A stretch of DNA of 64,000 bases, from assembly GCA_949825045.1 (NCBI GenBank), contig OX463814.1, positions 30,894,383 through 30,958,382 on the forward strand, written 5' to 3'. Below, piece by piece: positions 22,927 through 32,859 of this stretch. Position numbers and translations under genes: made by a program. Position 1 is the stretch's first letter, and the number at the start of each line of letters is the position of its first letter. The stretch comes from Argyresthia goedartella. Its lineage: Eukaryota; Arthropoda; Insecta; Lepidoptera; Argyresthiidae. The notes below the pieces were generated by a model that worked only from the letters and a program-made list of their open reading frames with translations, was not told the origin of the DNA and ran no database searches.

Positions 22927-23843
22927 GGGTTTCTCTAATTGGAATTAATTCCATTCAAAATAACAACTTTATCATATATAGCTAATAGTCATGCCTACCA
23001 AAACATTCAATGTCCTTTGCTAGGAATGGACATTATTACTAGAACCACTGTTTATTGAAGTACTCGAACCTCCTTATTACAGGAAACTTGCCTGTATCCT
23101 GACTGTCCACAATACAAGAAAAACACTCACCATCTTCAAACTTTCACTTTCTACAAAACGCAACAGGTTTGTCTTTCGTGGGGATCTTACTTTGTGACGT
23201 AGTAGTACATGCGGCAGACGAATTGGTCTAATATACCCTAGGATTCACATAGAGTGAGAAAAGTTGCTGCCGTTCTAATGAGTGGGTCAGTAACACTGAA
23301 CACCACTATCGCCGAAATCAATTTCTCTAAGATCCCGGACAGTCGGGCATAATGGTTTCGTTTCATTATTGAAACCACTCCAGGTACCATGTTGATTATC
23401 CACTCATAAAACTACTTACGGGCATCTCCTTTAATGCAGTTACCTATCCACGATAGACATTCGTAGTCACTGCAATTTTTTTGCGATTTGGCGCGATCTA
23501 CCCTCTCACACAAATCCTCAATTTTATGAAAATTATAGATGTAAAAATGATGGTTAGATCTCATCTTAGATAACAATCGACCGAATCGCATCCACAAATT
23601 GTTCTGCCATCGTACTATTTTTGTCGGCATAAATACCTCGCTAGTATTCACGTTTGTATAAATAAATTCTGACACAGACCCAGCAGGCCCGCAGACTCGA
23701 GGCACGTGCGGGAGTGTGGAGTGTCACGCATCGAGCCAACTCAGGTGCATGGCACCATGCTGGCGGCGGCGGCAGTGGGTCGCGTGCCAAAATTGTTTGC
23801 GGGAGGCACCGACGACGGGTAGAATTGAGCCTCAGGCCCAACT
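22927..23843. other. Decayed sequence between two elements
   Basis: No supported gene is seen. The first 450 bases may be the eroded protease/pol start of the BEL remnant (a short LLGMDIITRTTVY-like frame), but nothing convincing remains. 23640-23830 is GC-rich with overlapping frames on both strands and looks accidental. Confidence 0.4.
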
Positions 23844-23878
23844 CGGCTGCGCAATTTTTAAATCTAGTAAGGGACACG
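23844..23878. repeat. Left terminal inverted repeat of the DUF7869 element
   Basis: This pairs with 28288-28322 with few mismatches (TTTTTAAATC here against TTTTAAAACC in the inverse of the right end). It is preceded by AACT. Confidence 0.7.
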
Positions 23879-24311
23879 AGACAAATTTTTCAGGAGAGCA
23901 AAAAAACGAGTTGGTCAATTTAAGAGCGTGCCGCTCCGAGACTATTAGAGCTAGCGAAATGAGAATTAGACCAAAAGATGCGGCATATCCTTGGCTCTTC
24001 ACAAAATTCAACTATTTGTATATAATAATAATAGGACACGTTTTATAGCACTTACTAATGAAAAAATTGTTATTTTACCTCAGAGTTATCTAGTTTGACC
24101 ATTTCTTAACCTAGTAAGGGCCGATACTAGGTTTTTAATATTGTTTAATAATTTCATATATTGCCAAGATGACCATTAAATAAAGCTAGTAAGAACAAAA
24201 TTTAAACGAAAATCGAGAATTTTCACATTACTGGTTATTTATTTCAAGAAAAAGAATATAGAAATGTTAAGATTGACAGCGACATCAACAAATTAAACTT
24301 AAAAAAACTTC

Positions 24312-25851
24312 TCAGTCTGTAATCATTTGACCCCCCGAAACTAAATCCTCTGATTCATCACAAATAGGCAATTGTAACCAAAATTGTCTTCGGTTTGAAG
24401 GCATGAGCGGCACAAGTTTTGACAAAATACCATCTTTCTTGCTCTGTTTTATACCCCTTGGACTAGTATTACTATCCGGCAGCAACCCTTCCTTAAATTT
24501 TTTAACGAGAAAATCCAGTTCCCTGTATGAATCGTCAAAATCCATTTTGAAAAATATTTTTCGGCTGCCGCTAACAAATTTAACGTCCACCACCAAATTC
24601 AATGCAAACGTATTAAGAACGTCGTTAGGATTATTACGTCTCGGGGTTCTTTTCTTCTTGATCCACTGGTATTTCTTCTGGACTTCCAAAACCTCAATAT
24701 TTTGCCTACAGCCTTGTACTGCATCTTTGTAGTCTTCGTAATCGTAAACGGCTTCTCTGCGCTTGATCTTTGACTCTATGTTTCCACGCACACCGTCTGC
24801 AGTCATGTGGGTATGACCTTTTGTCAAATATTTTAGATTTATGGTTTGTATTGACGAAAACTGCGAGTTTACAAGGGTTACAAGTGCAGTGTACAAAATC
24901 CAGTTTTTATTTTGGCTGGTGCAGTTATCACACCAAATTACTAAATGGTGTAGGTCTCTCTGCTTCTCCAAAAGTGTTGCAAATGCATCGACAATATTAT
25001 TGGCATCTCTTCCTGCCCAAGCTTCATGCCAAAGAGCGCAAGTGCTGTTAGCATTTGTCGATTTCTGCACGGGGGCAAATGTTAAATTAAAAGCTATCAG
25101 GCGGCTTAAAAAGAAAGAATCTTTGACTTTCGGCATTGCGGGCAATAACATCACCTTTTGTAGATCCATGGAGTATTATCTAACACTTGTGTTTTCCTTG
25201 GAAGCATCATCTTGATATTGTTGAATGGCTTTATTAGCTTTGATTTTGTGACATTCATACGCGGTTTTTAATGTTTCAGGCACGTTTGCGTCTTCGTATT
25301 GTCCTATTTCCTGCTCAAACGATTCACAATCGGTACATTTGTCACCTCCGTTTAATAGTTTGCCGATACACTTCTTTTGAACAAGTTGAATTTGGAAATT
25401 TCTTCTAGAAATCGCTGAACATAGCATGTAGAGTTAATGTTCTTGGCAAATACCGAGTTAGCGGAGCGTTGTTTCTTCTGTAATGACTGACTGTTGGATT
25501 GAAGGACTTTTGTCCTTCTCCTTTGTCCTGTCCTGTCCTTTGATCCTATAACAAACCACATTTTTGTGGTTTGATAAAGGATCTCTGTCCAATCTGCGTT
25601 TCTTCCCTCCCCTCTTTTCTGTTACATCACCGTATAACACATTACGTTTTATACCTCTGCTGAGTTCAGTAATTACTGCGTCTGTTTTATGACCAAGAGT
25701 TTTCAGAAAAAAGTTTCGGCATACGTTCAGCTCTTCCATCATTCCATCACTTTCATTGATTTTTGGTAGGTAGAAAAATCGACTCTCATTTTTAGCGTAC
25801 TTTGGATTAGGATTTTTTTCAGCAACTGTTACTTTGCGTCTCTTAATGTAA
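24312..25851 (-). pseudogene. DUF7869-like gene: C-terminal catalytic-like region
   Basis: The sequence resumes after the insertion at about 25851 (VYHYIKRRKVTVAEKNPNPK). It continues through a basic region (RGIKRNVLYGDVTEKRGGKK), shifts frame near 25460, and passes a metal-ligand-like block GGDKCTDCESFEQEIGQYED (about 25345). A stop follows at 25176-25178, then the DUF7869 core: MDLQKVMLLPAMPKVKDSFF, STCALWHEAWAGRDANNI, LVIWCDNCTSQNKNW and YLTKGHTHMTADGVRGNIE. The aspartates in WCDNC and in HMTADG would suit an RNase H-like (DDE) fold, so a transposase role is plausible but unproven. The frame closes at 24312. At least one frameshift, one stop and one insertion make this copy inactive. Confidence 0.7.
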
Positions 25852-26275
25852 TGGTACACGAGAGTCGGTACATTTGATACTTCATTCTGCGTGATAGAGG
25901 GCTAGCCCAACGCCGCGCTGTTTTGAATACGAGAATCGGTTCAGATGACGTTTGGGGGTTTTGCGTAGCTCAGTGGCAAGTTAGCAAAAACAGAGCCGAC
26001 GCGTGGGATGGTTCGAGGAAGTTTACAGGTCAGGTTTTTTTTGTCGCATTCCTGCGAGATGTGTAGAGATCAGAGCCGATTTGGCTGCGCGTTGAATAAA
26101 ATTATGAATAACTAAATAATGAAAGGTTATTATGGAACGATACGGAGAAAGCTATTATGTTGATTGCAAATATACAATTGCGATTCAGGTATGGAATGGA
26201 GAGTCTGACACGACTAGTATGAATAGCATTCTAGTGGTCTTTGCTGCGCGCGCCTAGCGGTCGGGAATGCTTAAT
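25850..26275 (+). repeat. Dispersed repeat R63, copy 1 (inserted in the transposon gene)
   Basis: About 425 bp are homologous, in the same orientation, to 63042-63477. Matching starts at TGTAATGGTACAC and runs to about CGGTCGGGAATGCTTAA. No coding and no terminal inverted repeats are seen. It interrupts the coding sequence of the DUF7869 element, so it moved after that element arrived. It is probably a SINE, MITE or Helitron-derived piece. Confidence 0.75.
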
Positions 26276-26949
26276 TTGTTTGACGTTTCATGGGTAGTTT
26301 GATTCAAATATATGGGTTCTGGGTACATTGCAATAAAATCTGCAGTCTGTGTATTTTTTCTGAAGCAGTTTGCCTGGTCATGGTCTTTAAATATAATGCC
26401 ATCCGGAGTTTCAATGTATACAGCGGGGCGTCGAGCTGGTAAGCTTGGTAGTTCGGTAGTTCTTTCAATTGGTGCTGAAAAATTTAAGTCCGAATCGGTG
26501 ACATTTTTATGTGTGGAGGGTGAAGCTTGTAAGCTTGATAGTTCAGTAGTTTCTTGAATTTTTTCAACCGGTGCTTGAAATTTTCTACTGGCGCCGAAAA
26601 ATCTAAATCCGAATCGGTTTCATCTTCATGTGTGAAAAAAGGACAACTTTTTTCATTTTGAAATAAATTATAAATGAAATCGGGATCCTTTACGGAATCG
26701 TCACTGTCGTACAAGTTCGATATGTCTGATAAAATGTCATCGTTGTTCTCTTTATTAGAATCGTAGTTTGATGTACTTGGTTCAGGATTGTCGTAGATAT
26801 TAGTTGGTTGAATCGGTAGTGTAATATTTTGGGTTTGCTTTAGGACTTGAATGCTATCAGCTTCTGGACTGTTTGTATCATCAACTTGGATTTGGTCTGG
26901 AGTTTTTGTACTGCTTGAAAAATTTGGAGTGCTGACTTCAGGACGTAAC
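26276..26949 (-). pseudogene. DUF7869-like gene, exon 2: acidic N-terminal region
   Basis: The frame is open from the acceptor at 26950. It reads through a low-complexity Ser/Thr/Asn/Asp-rich region to the acidic block YDSDDSVKDPDFIYNLF, a segment often seen near the N-terminus of insect DUF7869 proteins. A frameshift in an A-run near 26578 breaks it. In the shifted frame a second copy of the DSDLDFSAPVE motif appears (DSDLNFSAPIE), so this part contains a short internal duplication. The frame then reaches the inserted repeat at about 26275. Confidence 0.6.
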
Positions 26950-27865
26950 CTGTAATATACAGTTTAGCTCAAACAAACACCACACACCCGAGCAGAAAAA
27001 ATTGGCCAGGAAGAAATGCACTTCTTGATTAGTAGCAAAAAAGGGGTGAAATTTGGTTAGTAAATTCAATGGTAAGTAGGTAAAACAGAGGAGGAGACGA
27101 AGAGGGAATCTTCGGATTTACTCGAGCAATGCCTACTCGCCGCGCCTTCATCTAACCTATGCCGTTTCTGTGTAATTCACACGAAAAGGTTTTTTAAATC
27201 GTCTAACGAAGGTACAGTAGGCGCCGGATCAACCTACACTGAATCTTTGCAATGTTTCCCTTTGGCCAAACGGAATAGAGCGGTTGGTAAGGTAAGTTGA
27301 TGCGGCGTCTACTGTACGTAGGTACTCCTCTGAATGCCCTAGCACGCAATGGTGCCCATTCAAGCCCACAATGGCTTATCGCAGGCCATCACCATCGTGT
27401 ACCAGTGTACCTACAGGGGTGCAATATCGTTTTGCGGCTGGCTATTGGCGAAGGCTCACAATTTTGCACCAATTTAATGCCCCCTATGCAATAGGCTATT
27501 GGGCCCCATTGTGGCCTTGAGTCTTTACGGAGAGTACCTACATATTATTATGTATTTTGTTATTGGAATTAAACAAAAACAAGATAAGTTTAAATTAAAC
27601 TAACACGACATAACAGAAAATAATCAATAGTGAGTCGTGCAAGCCGATAGGTATATTTCGCGAAAATGATTGTAAATACCTCGAGCTCAAGCTATTCTTT
27701 GTCAGTACTATCCAAGGAAACCTTCTGGAACCCAGCAAAAGCCACGTATAAAACATTCACCAGACAAAAAGCTTGAAATTCTGTTAGAATTCACCAACAT
27801 ATTTTTTAGGTTATGAGTATTTTCTGTTCATGTTTAGGGCGTAAACAAAACGTTATTTTACTTAC

Positions 27866-27936
27866 ATATCAGCATCCTGACGTGTGTTAATGGCACTTAA
27901 CATCAATGTTGACCTATAAAACTGACTTTTGGACAT
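27866..27936 (-). CDS. DUF7869-like gene, proposed exon 1
   Basis: A minus-strand ATG at 27936-27934 begins MSKSQFYRSTLMLSAINTRQ. The exon ends at 27866 with a consensus donor (AT|GTAAGT), leaving two bases of a codon. The proposed acceptor (TATATTACAG) ends at 26950. Exon 2 then supplies one base, so the split codon is Met and the frame runs into LRPEVSTPNF. The matching phase is the main evidence that this is a true exon of the transposon gene. The intron is 916 bp (26950-27865). Confidence 0.55.
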
Positions 27937-28027
27937 CTTTCACAAATAAAAACAAACAAACGATGCGCACGCGTCACGACTTGTCACCTTACTGACGTTG
28001 GCGCGCAAAATTCTACCCTATTCGACA

Positions 28028-28131
28028 ATTTCAAAAACCTAGCAGGTCGCACGGCAACTTTAAAAATCTAGTAAGGGACATCCCTTGCTAGGTTTTTAAA
28101 GTTGCCGTGTGACCTGCTAGGTTTTTGAAAT
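28028..28131. repeat. 51-bp-arm near-perfect palindrome
   Basis: The arms 28028-28078 and 28081-28131 are inverted copies with about three mismatches, separated by only CA. The arms carry CCTAGCAGGTC, ACGGCAACTTTAAA and the TIR-related CTAGTAAGGGA. It lies about 160 bp inside the right end of the DUF7869 element. Confidence 0.85.
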
Positions 28132-28287
28132 GGTTTTTGGACTCCTTCCGCTTTATGAGTGTGTACTTGCTAGGTATTTCACCTTTCAAAATCCTGTCTC
28201 TAGGGTATTTTAAATGATTTTGACGATTCAAATCGATGCTGTAAGACCTCGTAAGCTAAAAAATGTAAAAACCCGTTTTTTCAAGGA

Positions 28288-28322
28288 GGTGTCCCTTACT
28301 AGGTTTTAAAATTGCGCAGCCG
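28288..28322. repeat. Right terminal inverted repeat of the DUF7869 element
   Basis: This is the inverse of 23844-23878 and is followed by AACT at 28323-28326. It contains TCCCTTACTAGG, the same motif found in the nearby palindrome at 28028-28131. Confidence 0.7.
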
Positions 28323-28326
28323 AACT

Positions 28327-28848
28327 GTTTTGCGATCTTCTAACGCACAGAGACGAGCGAACATCGCAAACATTTCCTGTCGTAACTGGCCTTCAGGAAT
28401 ACGCTCCTTGTATCGTTTTCACTTTTCTCTTCACTTTTCACATCATGATGTCGCTCACGTGAACGACTACTTTCACGTCGGCTACGACGTTTTTCACAGT
28501 CCGACATCTTTTATTCGTACAATTTAAAAAATGATGTAGACGTGTGAGATAGAATCACAGAAATCCTATCCCACTTCTGATGTTAGAAACCAGAGGCCAA
28601 TTGATTTGATTGCAGATGCAGAGATGATTTAAAAAAAAAACATACTGAAACGGACTGATTACAATTTCAACAAAAATTTACTCTAAAAACAATTATCAAA
28701 ACAAATAAAAATATCGAACAGTTCGACAACAATAATGACGAGGTGTTGAATCTTTGACGACGCCTGGGCAAGTGCGTCGCACGTGGTCTGCGCTACGCTT
28801 TATATTGGCACGCGGCAGCCCGCCCCGCGGCTGTCTTCTGAAGCCGCT

Positions 28849-28851
<3 letters not shown>
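28327..28851. other. Unassigned spacer left of the (TA)n tract
   Basis: No gene is supported. It holds short AT-rich and moderately GC-rich stretches. 28312-28527 is a short accidental frame. Confidence 0.4.

Positions 28852-28890
<39 letters not shown>
28852..28890. repeat. (TA)n microsatellite
   Basis: This is an uninterrupted TA dinucleotide run of about 39 bases directly 5' of the LINE fragment at 28891. Confidence 0.95.
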
Positions 28891-28892
<2 letters not shown>

Positions 28893-30407
28893 TGTTTAGA
28901 ATATGACCTGGCGGTTAACCCAACAAAAACGGAAATGGTCATGTTCACTAACAACAGGGCTCTTGGTAGGTATACCCTACCTAAGCTCTTTGGAACGGAA
29001 CTCCAGCTGGCAACTGAGGTGAAGTACCTGGGCATAACCTTGGACAGCAAGCTCAACTGGAGTAGCCACATCGACAACAAACTAAAGAAGGCGAGTATTG
29101 CTTTCTGGCAGTGTCGGAGAATGGTGGGGAAAAAGTGGGGACTTTCTCCCAACATCATTCTTTGGCTGTACGTAACGGTGATCCGTCCTCTTGTCTGCTA
29201 CGGAGCTGTGGTGTGGTGGACCAAGACCAAACTAACCACAATGGTAAGCAAACTCCAAAGCTTCCAAAGGCTGGCCTGCATGGCTATCACAGGTAGTATG
29301 AGAACTATTCCAACAGCAGCAATGGAGGCCATGCTGTGTCTTCCGCCACTCCAGCTGTATATTAAGCAGGAGGCCGCGTCATCTGCGGTGAGACTCAACA
29401 CCTTAGGACTTTGGAGGAAAAACAGGACCTCACACACCGCCATCCTAGGGGAAGTTTACAAAAAATTTCCCATCTCTATGGCTTGCAGTGACAGAATCCC
29501 TAAACAATTTGTTTTTGACAAAAAATACAATATACAGTTACATGAAGACCATCGGGTTGAGGGGTTCGACGTTAAAGAGCTCAGAATTTTTACCGATGGT
29601 TCAAAAACTGAAGCAGGCACTGGTTCAGGCACCTTCTCGGAGGACCTAAACATCAAGATAGCCATTCCACTGGGTGCCCATAATACTTTCTTTCAAGCTG
29701 AATGCATGGGCATCATCTCGGCCGCTAATGCCATAGCATCGAGAAAGGTAAGAGATTCCTTCATTCGAATACTCTCGGATAGCATGGCCGTCCTACAAGC
29801 CCTAAATAGCAACACTATTAACTCAGGGCTAATCTACGAGTGTCACAAATGACTAATGGAGGTATGTCAACATAACCGCGTAATCCTTCAATGGATAAAA
29901 GGACACAGCGGATCAAGAGGTAACGATGCAGCGGATGAGTTGGCGCGTAAAGGATCTAGCTTGACAGCGTATGGTCCCGAACCTATCATCCCTCTTCCCT
30001 TCAAGATGGTACGCTCATTTCTGAGAGAGTCGACCAGGAATGATCATGCCACTCTTTGGACAAACCATGAGGAGTGCAGGCAGGCTAAGCTGGCCTTGCC
30101 GTCCCCTAGCGCTAGGCTGGCTAAGACCTTGCTTCGACTTAGTAGGCCGCGCATGCGACTGGTAACTGCAGCACTTACTGGCCATGGTTTCTTTAATAAA
30201 CATCTATATGTCCTAGGTGTTACCGACAGCCCCCTTTGCAGAGCCTGCTTGGAGGCAGAAGAAACGGCTGCTCACGTCCTCATGGAGTGCACAGGAGTAG
30301 CGGACTACAGGGCTAAACACCTCGGTCAATCGAGGGACCTTCCAGGGATAGTCGGTAACGTAAAGGGCCTACTGGCGTTCCTGGAGGAGTTGGGTTGGCT
30401 CGAATGA
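28891..30407 (+). pseudogene. I/R1-group LINE ORF2 C-terminal half with RNase H
   Basis: This is the end of a non-LTR ORF2. It has the RT thumb (VKYLGITLDSKLNWSSHI), a conserved VCYGAVVWWTKTK block, and an RNase H domain with its acidic residues (IFTDGSKTEAGTG, QAECMGIISAANAI, ILSDSMAVLQAL, GSRGNDAADELARKGS). A C-terminal CCHC-like knuckle follows (CRACLEAEETAAHVLMEC). One stop at 29850-29852 interrupts the RNase H between 28935-29852 and 29856-30407. It is 5'-truncated exactly at the TA tract. RNase H in ORF2 points to the I-group (I, R1, LOA and relatives). Confidence 0.85.
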
Positions 30408-30499
30408 TGTCGCATTCCCACCCACACGCAAAATAGGCGCTTTCGTCGTCGAGTTGCGGAAACCAGCCCGTCTTACAATTTACATATATATATATATAA
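30408..30499 (+). mobile_element. 3' UTR of the RNase H-bearing LINE with TA-rich end
   Basis: A short 3' UTR ends in a TATATATA/TAATAA tract (30484-30502). Because the 5' end also abuts TA repeats, the element appears to have been inserted into, or to have duplicated, a TA microsatellite. Confidence 0.6.
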
Positions 30500-30702
30500 T
30501 AATATGAACAAAGTTGAAGTTCGCACCAAGGTTTGAAAACACCCGTTTCAAGTTGTATGACAGCGAATCATCCGCTGTTGGCCCAACACTTACCGCGCTA
30601 ACAGAAATACCGTTATCACAAGAAGAGAAGAAGCTATTACCAAAGTTGTAGGTATCCATAGACTAAAATAAATATACGAATACAATGAAAACAATATATA
30701 TA
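30500..30702 (-). repeat. Left inverted arm: duplicated LINE 5' region
   Basis: About 200 bp are the near-exact inverse of 31977-32177, with one mismatch seen. On the minus strand it encodes the first residues of the LINE endonuclease ORF at 32018 (MDTYNFGNSFFSSCDNG). The inner end is followed by two short duplications of an AATACAATGAAAACA(TA)n unit. Confidence 0.85.
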
Positions 30703-30775
30703 TATATATATATATATGAAAACACGAATACAATGAAAACAATATATATATATATATATATGAAAACAATTTATA

Positions 30776-31976
30776 CATAGTCAGGTCATAAGTTCTGTCA
30801 CATGTGCAATATGAAATAATTTAGACATGTTTATTATTTATGTAAACATTTATATAGCAAAATGAACTTAATAAAACATAGATTCTTATTCTAATAAAGT
30901 TTATTCAAAATGACCCCCGCGATTTTGAATACAGGCCTTTATTCTGCGCGGCCAGTCGTCTATCGCAGCACGAACGAGGTCCATGTCAATATCGGCAGCT
31001 GCCTTAATCAAGGATGCCTTGAGTGACTCCAAATCAGGATGAGGCTTTGACCAGGCCTTTTTCTCCAAGTGTTGCCATATCTTGTAATCTAACGGACTCA
31101 AATCTGGACTGGAGGAGGGCCAGTCTTCGTGCCGGATGAAGTCGATTTCACTCGCCGCCAGCCAGTCTTGTGTGCTTTTCGCTCTATGAGCTGGCGCAGT
31201 ATCTTGTTGGAATACCCAGTGCCTGTTATTAAACATGGTATGAGAAACAGGTTCCACAAGGTTCTTGAGGACTGTATTTTGATACACAACTGCATTCGTT
31301 TTTACGCCTTTCTCACAAAAATATACCTCAGTTAAGCCCCAATAAGAGACTCCCAAACAAACCACGATCGAGGATGGAAAATGACCTCGTTGGACACGCG
31401 GAATACGGTTGCTCGCTTCGTCACTGCTGTGTGCGTACACCTTATTATTTTGTTTGTTGTAGCTCTCTTCCACGGTGAAATTTTTGTCGTTTTTTCGATA
31501 TGCCCTAAGCCCTAAGTCTTCATTTAACACCCTTTTCACCGTGGTCCTGCTTAACCCAATCTGAAGGGCCAACAGTTTCTGCTTACGTATGGGATTTCTT
31601 TGATTTCGCGCCTTCACAGCTTTTATCACTGCTGGAGTCCTAACAGAGCGAGGGCGACCACTTCTTGACCTGTCATCTACACTAGAGTCTTCATTGTATC
31701 GTTTTATGGTACGATAAACGAATCTTTTGGTTATATTCAAATTTTTCAGTAAGTCGAAAATCTGAATTGGCGCGTAACCGCAACAATGCAACGCAATAAC
31801 TGCGACACGGTCTTCTTTAAGTGTCCACTCCATATTTAAAAATGAGGAAAATTCTAAAAAGTACACATTTTTATTTTCATGAAAAATTCGAAATTCGAAT
31901 TCAATAAACTTTTTTGTGGCCAGCGTTCTAAATTCAAAAGTTTTTATTGTGTGACAGAACTTATGACCTGACTATG
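30776..31976 (-). mobile_element. Mariner-family transposon (maT-like, DD37D)
   Basis: Terminal inverted repeats CATAGTCAGGTCATAAGTTC (continuing TGTCAC) and their inverse lie at 30776-30801 and 31951-31976. They are perfect over at least 24 bases and flanked by TA on both sides (30774-30775, 31977-31978). The length is 1201 bp. One transposase frame lies inside on the minus strand. The perfect TIRs imply a recent insertion, but the transposase appears to carry an internal deletion. Confidence 0.9.
30901..31833 (-). CDS. Mariner (DD37D) transposase, internally deleted
   Basis: I chose the Met at 31833 (MEWTLKEDRVAVIALH); the frame is open upstream to 31866. The N-terminal half has two helix-turn-helix units with the GRPR-like hook (RSGRPRSVRTPAVIKAVKAR). 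In the catalytic half the second Asp is in WVFQQDTAPAHRA and the third in SSPDLSPLDYKIW. There are 37 residues between them, which defines the DD37D (maT-like) group. Around the first Asp the sequence goes from LGLRAYRK straight to NDKNFTVEES. About 30 residues normally found there appear to be missing in frame, so activity is doubtful. The C-terminus ends NRGGHFE. Confidence 0.88.
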   Translation of the reverse strand: MEWTLKEDRVAVIALHCCGYAPIQIFDLLKNLNITKRFVYRTIKRYNEDSSVDDRSRSGRPRSVRTPAVIKAVKARNQRNPIRKQKLLALQIGLSRTTVKRVLNEDLGLRAYRKNDKNFTVEESYNKQNNKVYAHSSDEASNRIPRVQRGHFPSSIVVCLGVSYWGLTEVYFCEKGVKTNAVVYQNTVLKNLVEPVSHTMFNNRHWVFQQDTAPAHRAKSTQDWLAASEIDFIRHEDWPSSSPDLSPLDYKIWQHLEKKAWSKPHPDLESLKASLIKAAADIDMDLVRAAIDDWPRRIKACIQNRGGHFE

Positions 31977-32177
31977 TATATATTGTTTTCATTGTATTCG
32001 TATATTTATTTTAGTCTATGGATACCTACAACTTTGGTAATAGCTTCTTCTCTTCTTGTGATAACGGTATTTCTGTTAGCGCGGTAAGTGTTGGGCCAAC
32101 AGCGGATGATTCGCTGTCATATAACTTGAAACGGGTGTTTTCAAACCTTGGTGCGAACTTCAACTTTGTTCATATTA
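31977..32177 (+). repeat. Right inverted arm (LINE 5' region)
   Basis: This is the near-identical inverse of 30500-30702 and runs into the LINE ORF2 start annotated next. The two arms bracket the mariner. Confidence 0.85.
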
Positions 32178-32551
32178 ATGCACAAAGCATTCATACCAGC
32201 TATGCTGACCTTCTCGTAGTTTTTAGTGATCTGAACATACTTGGTATTCTTGTTTCGGAATCTTTTCTCAAGCCATATCTTTCTAATAAACTCCTGGGTG
32301 TCTACTATAGCCCCTCTCTTCGAATCAACTATTTTAACTCTTTTGAAACCCTTTTTAGTGACTTGACTCCTCTTTATAGCGACACCCTAATTCTCGACGA
32401 CTTCAACACTTGCCTTCTCAAGAATAACGGTCGCTCAGCGAAGCTGAATTCTCTTGTAAGTTCATTTAACATGCATATCCTTCCTCCAAGTGCTACTCAC
32501 TTTCAACCAAACTGCTCCCCAGTGGCGGCTTTGGCCCTCAATACTTACTGA
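32018..32551 (+). pseudogene. LINE ORF2 N-terminal endonuclease fragment
   Basis: The frame begins at 32018 and shows an endonuclease with an internal deletion: FNFVHINAQSIHTSYADLL, VSESFLKPYLSN, GVYYSPSLR and LILDDFNTCLL. The SESFL and DFN blocks are the usual catalytic positions, but the middle (between SNKL and GVYYS) is shortened. It ends near 32551, where unrelated repeat DNA begins. Confidence 0.7.
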
Positions 32552-32850
32552 GGCGCCGCGCCGCCGGATAGAAAAAATGGCCAAGTGCGGGTCATACTTA
32601 CGGACTTAGGGCTCCGTACTATGGAAAGTTTAAGATATTAAAAATAAACGTTCTATCTTCACCGATCTTAATGTCTAATAACTTAAGTGACGATATATGT
32701 GTAAGTGTATAGTCAGCATACTTATTAGATAAAAATCTCTCAGTCAGACATTTTGTCATTCATATCACAGTCATTATGATAGATAATGTTGTCATGTCAT
32801 CATCGAGATTACAAATATATAAAAATCCACAAATATACATAGATATATTT
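32552..32850. other. Repeat-derived spacer
   Basis: This contains GGCCAAGTGCGGGTCATACT at 32579, a motif related to the CAAGTGCGAGTCGAACCCGC segment at 62998. It is a dispersed repeat core of unknown type. No gene is seen. Confidence 0.4.
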
Positions 32851-32859
32851 AGTAAGTTC

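Larger units (their letters stand above)
23844..28322 (-). mobile_element. Candidate DNA transposon encoding a DUF7869-like protein
   Basis: The two ends are imperfect terminal inverted repeats of about 35 bp. The left end starts CGGCTGCGCAATTTTTAAAT and continues into CTAGTAAGGGACAC (23844-23878). The right end is its inverse (28288-28322). Both are flanked by AACT (23840-23843 and 28323-28326), a possible 4-bp target duplication. CTAGG/CCTAG-type motifs recur near the ends (24112-24140, 28040-28170, 28290), as transposase-binding repeats do. The only gene inside runs on the minus strand (27936 to about 24312). A 420-bp dispersed repeat has been inserted into it. I cannot place it in a named superfamily from memory. 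Confidence 0.65.

Noticed and set aside
23641..24048. Short frames 23641-23877 and 23716-24048 as genes
   Set aside because: They cross the left end of the DUF7869 element and have no conserved features.
28847..29158. Minus-strand frame ending in an Ile-Tyr repeat
   Set aside because: It is the translation of the TA microsatellite plus the antisense of a LINE RT.
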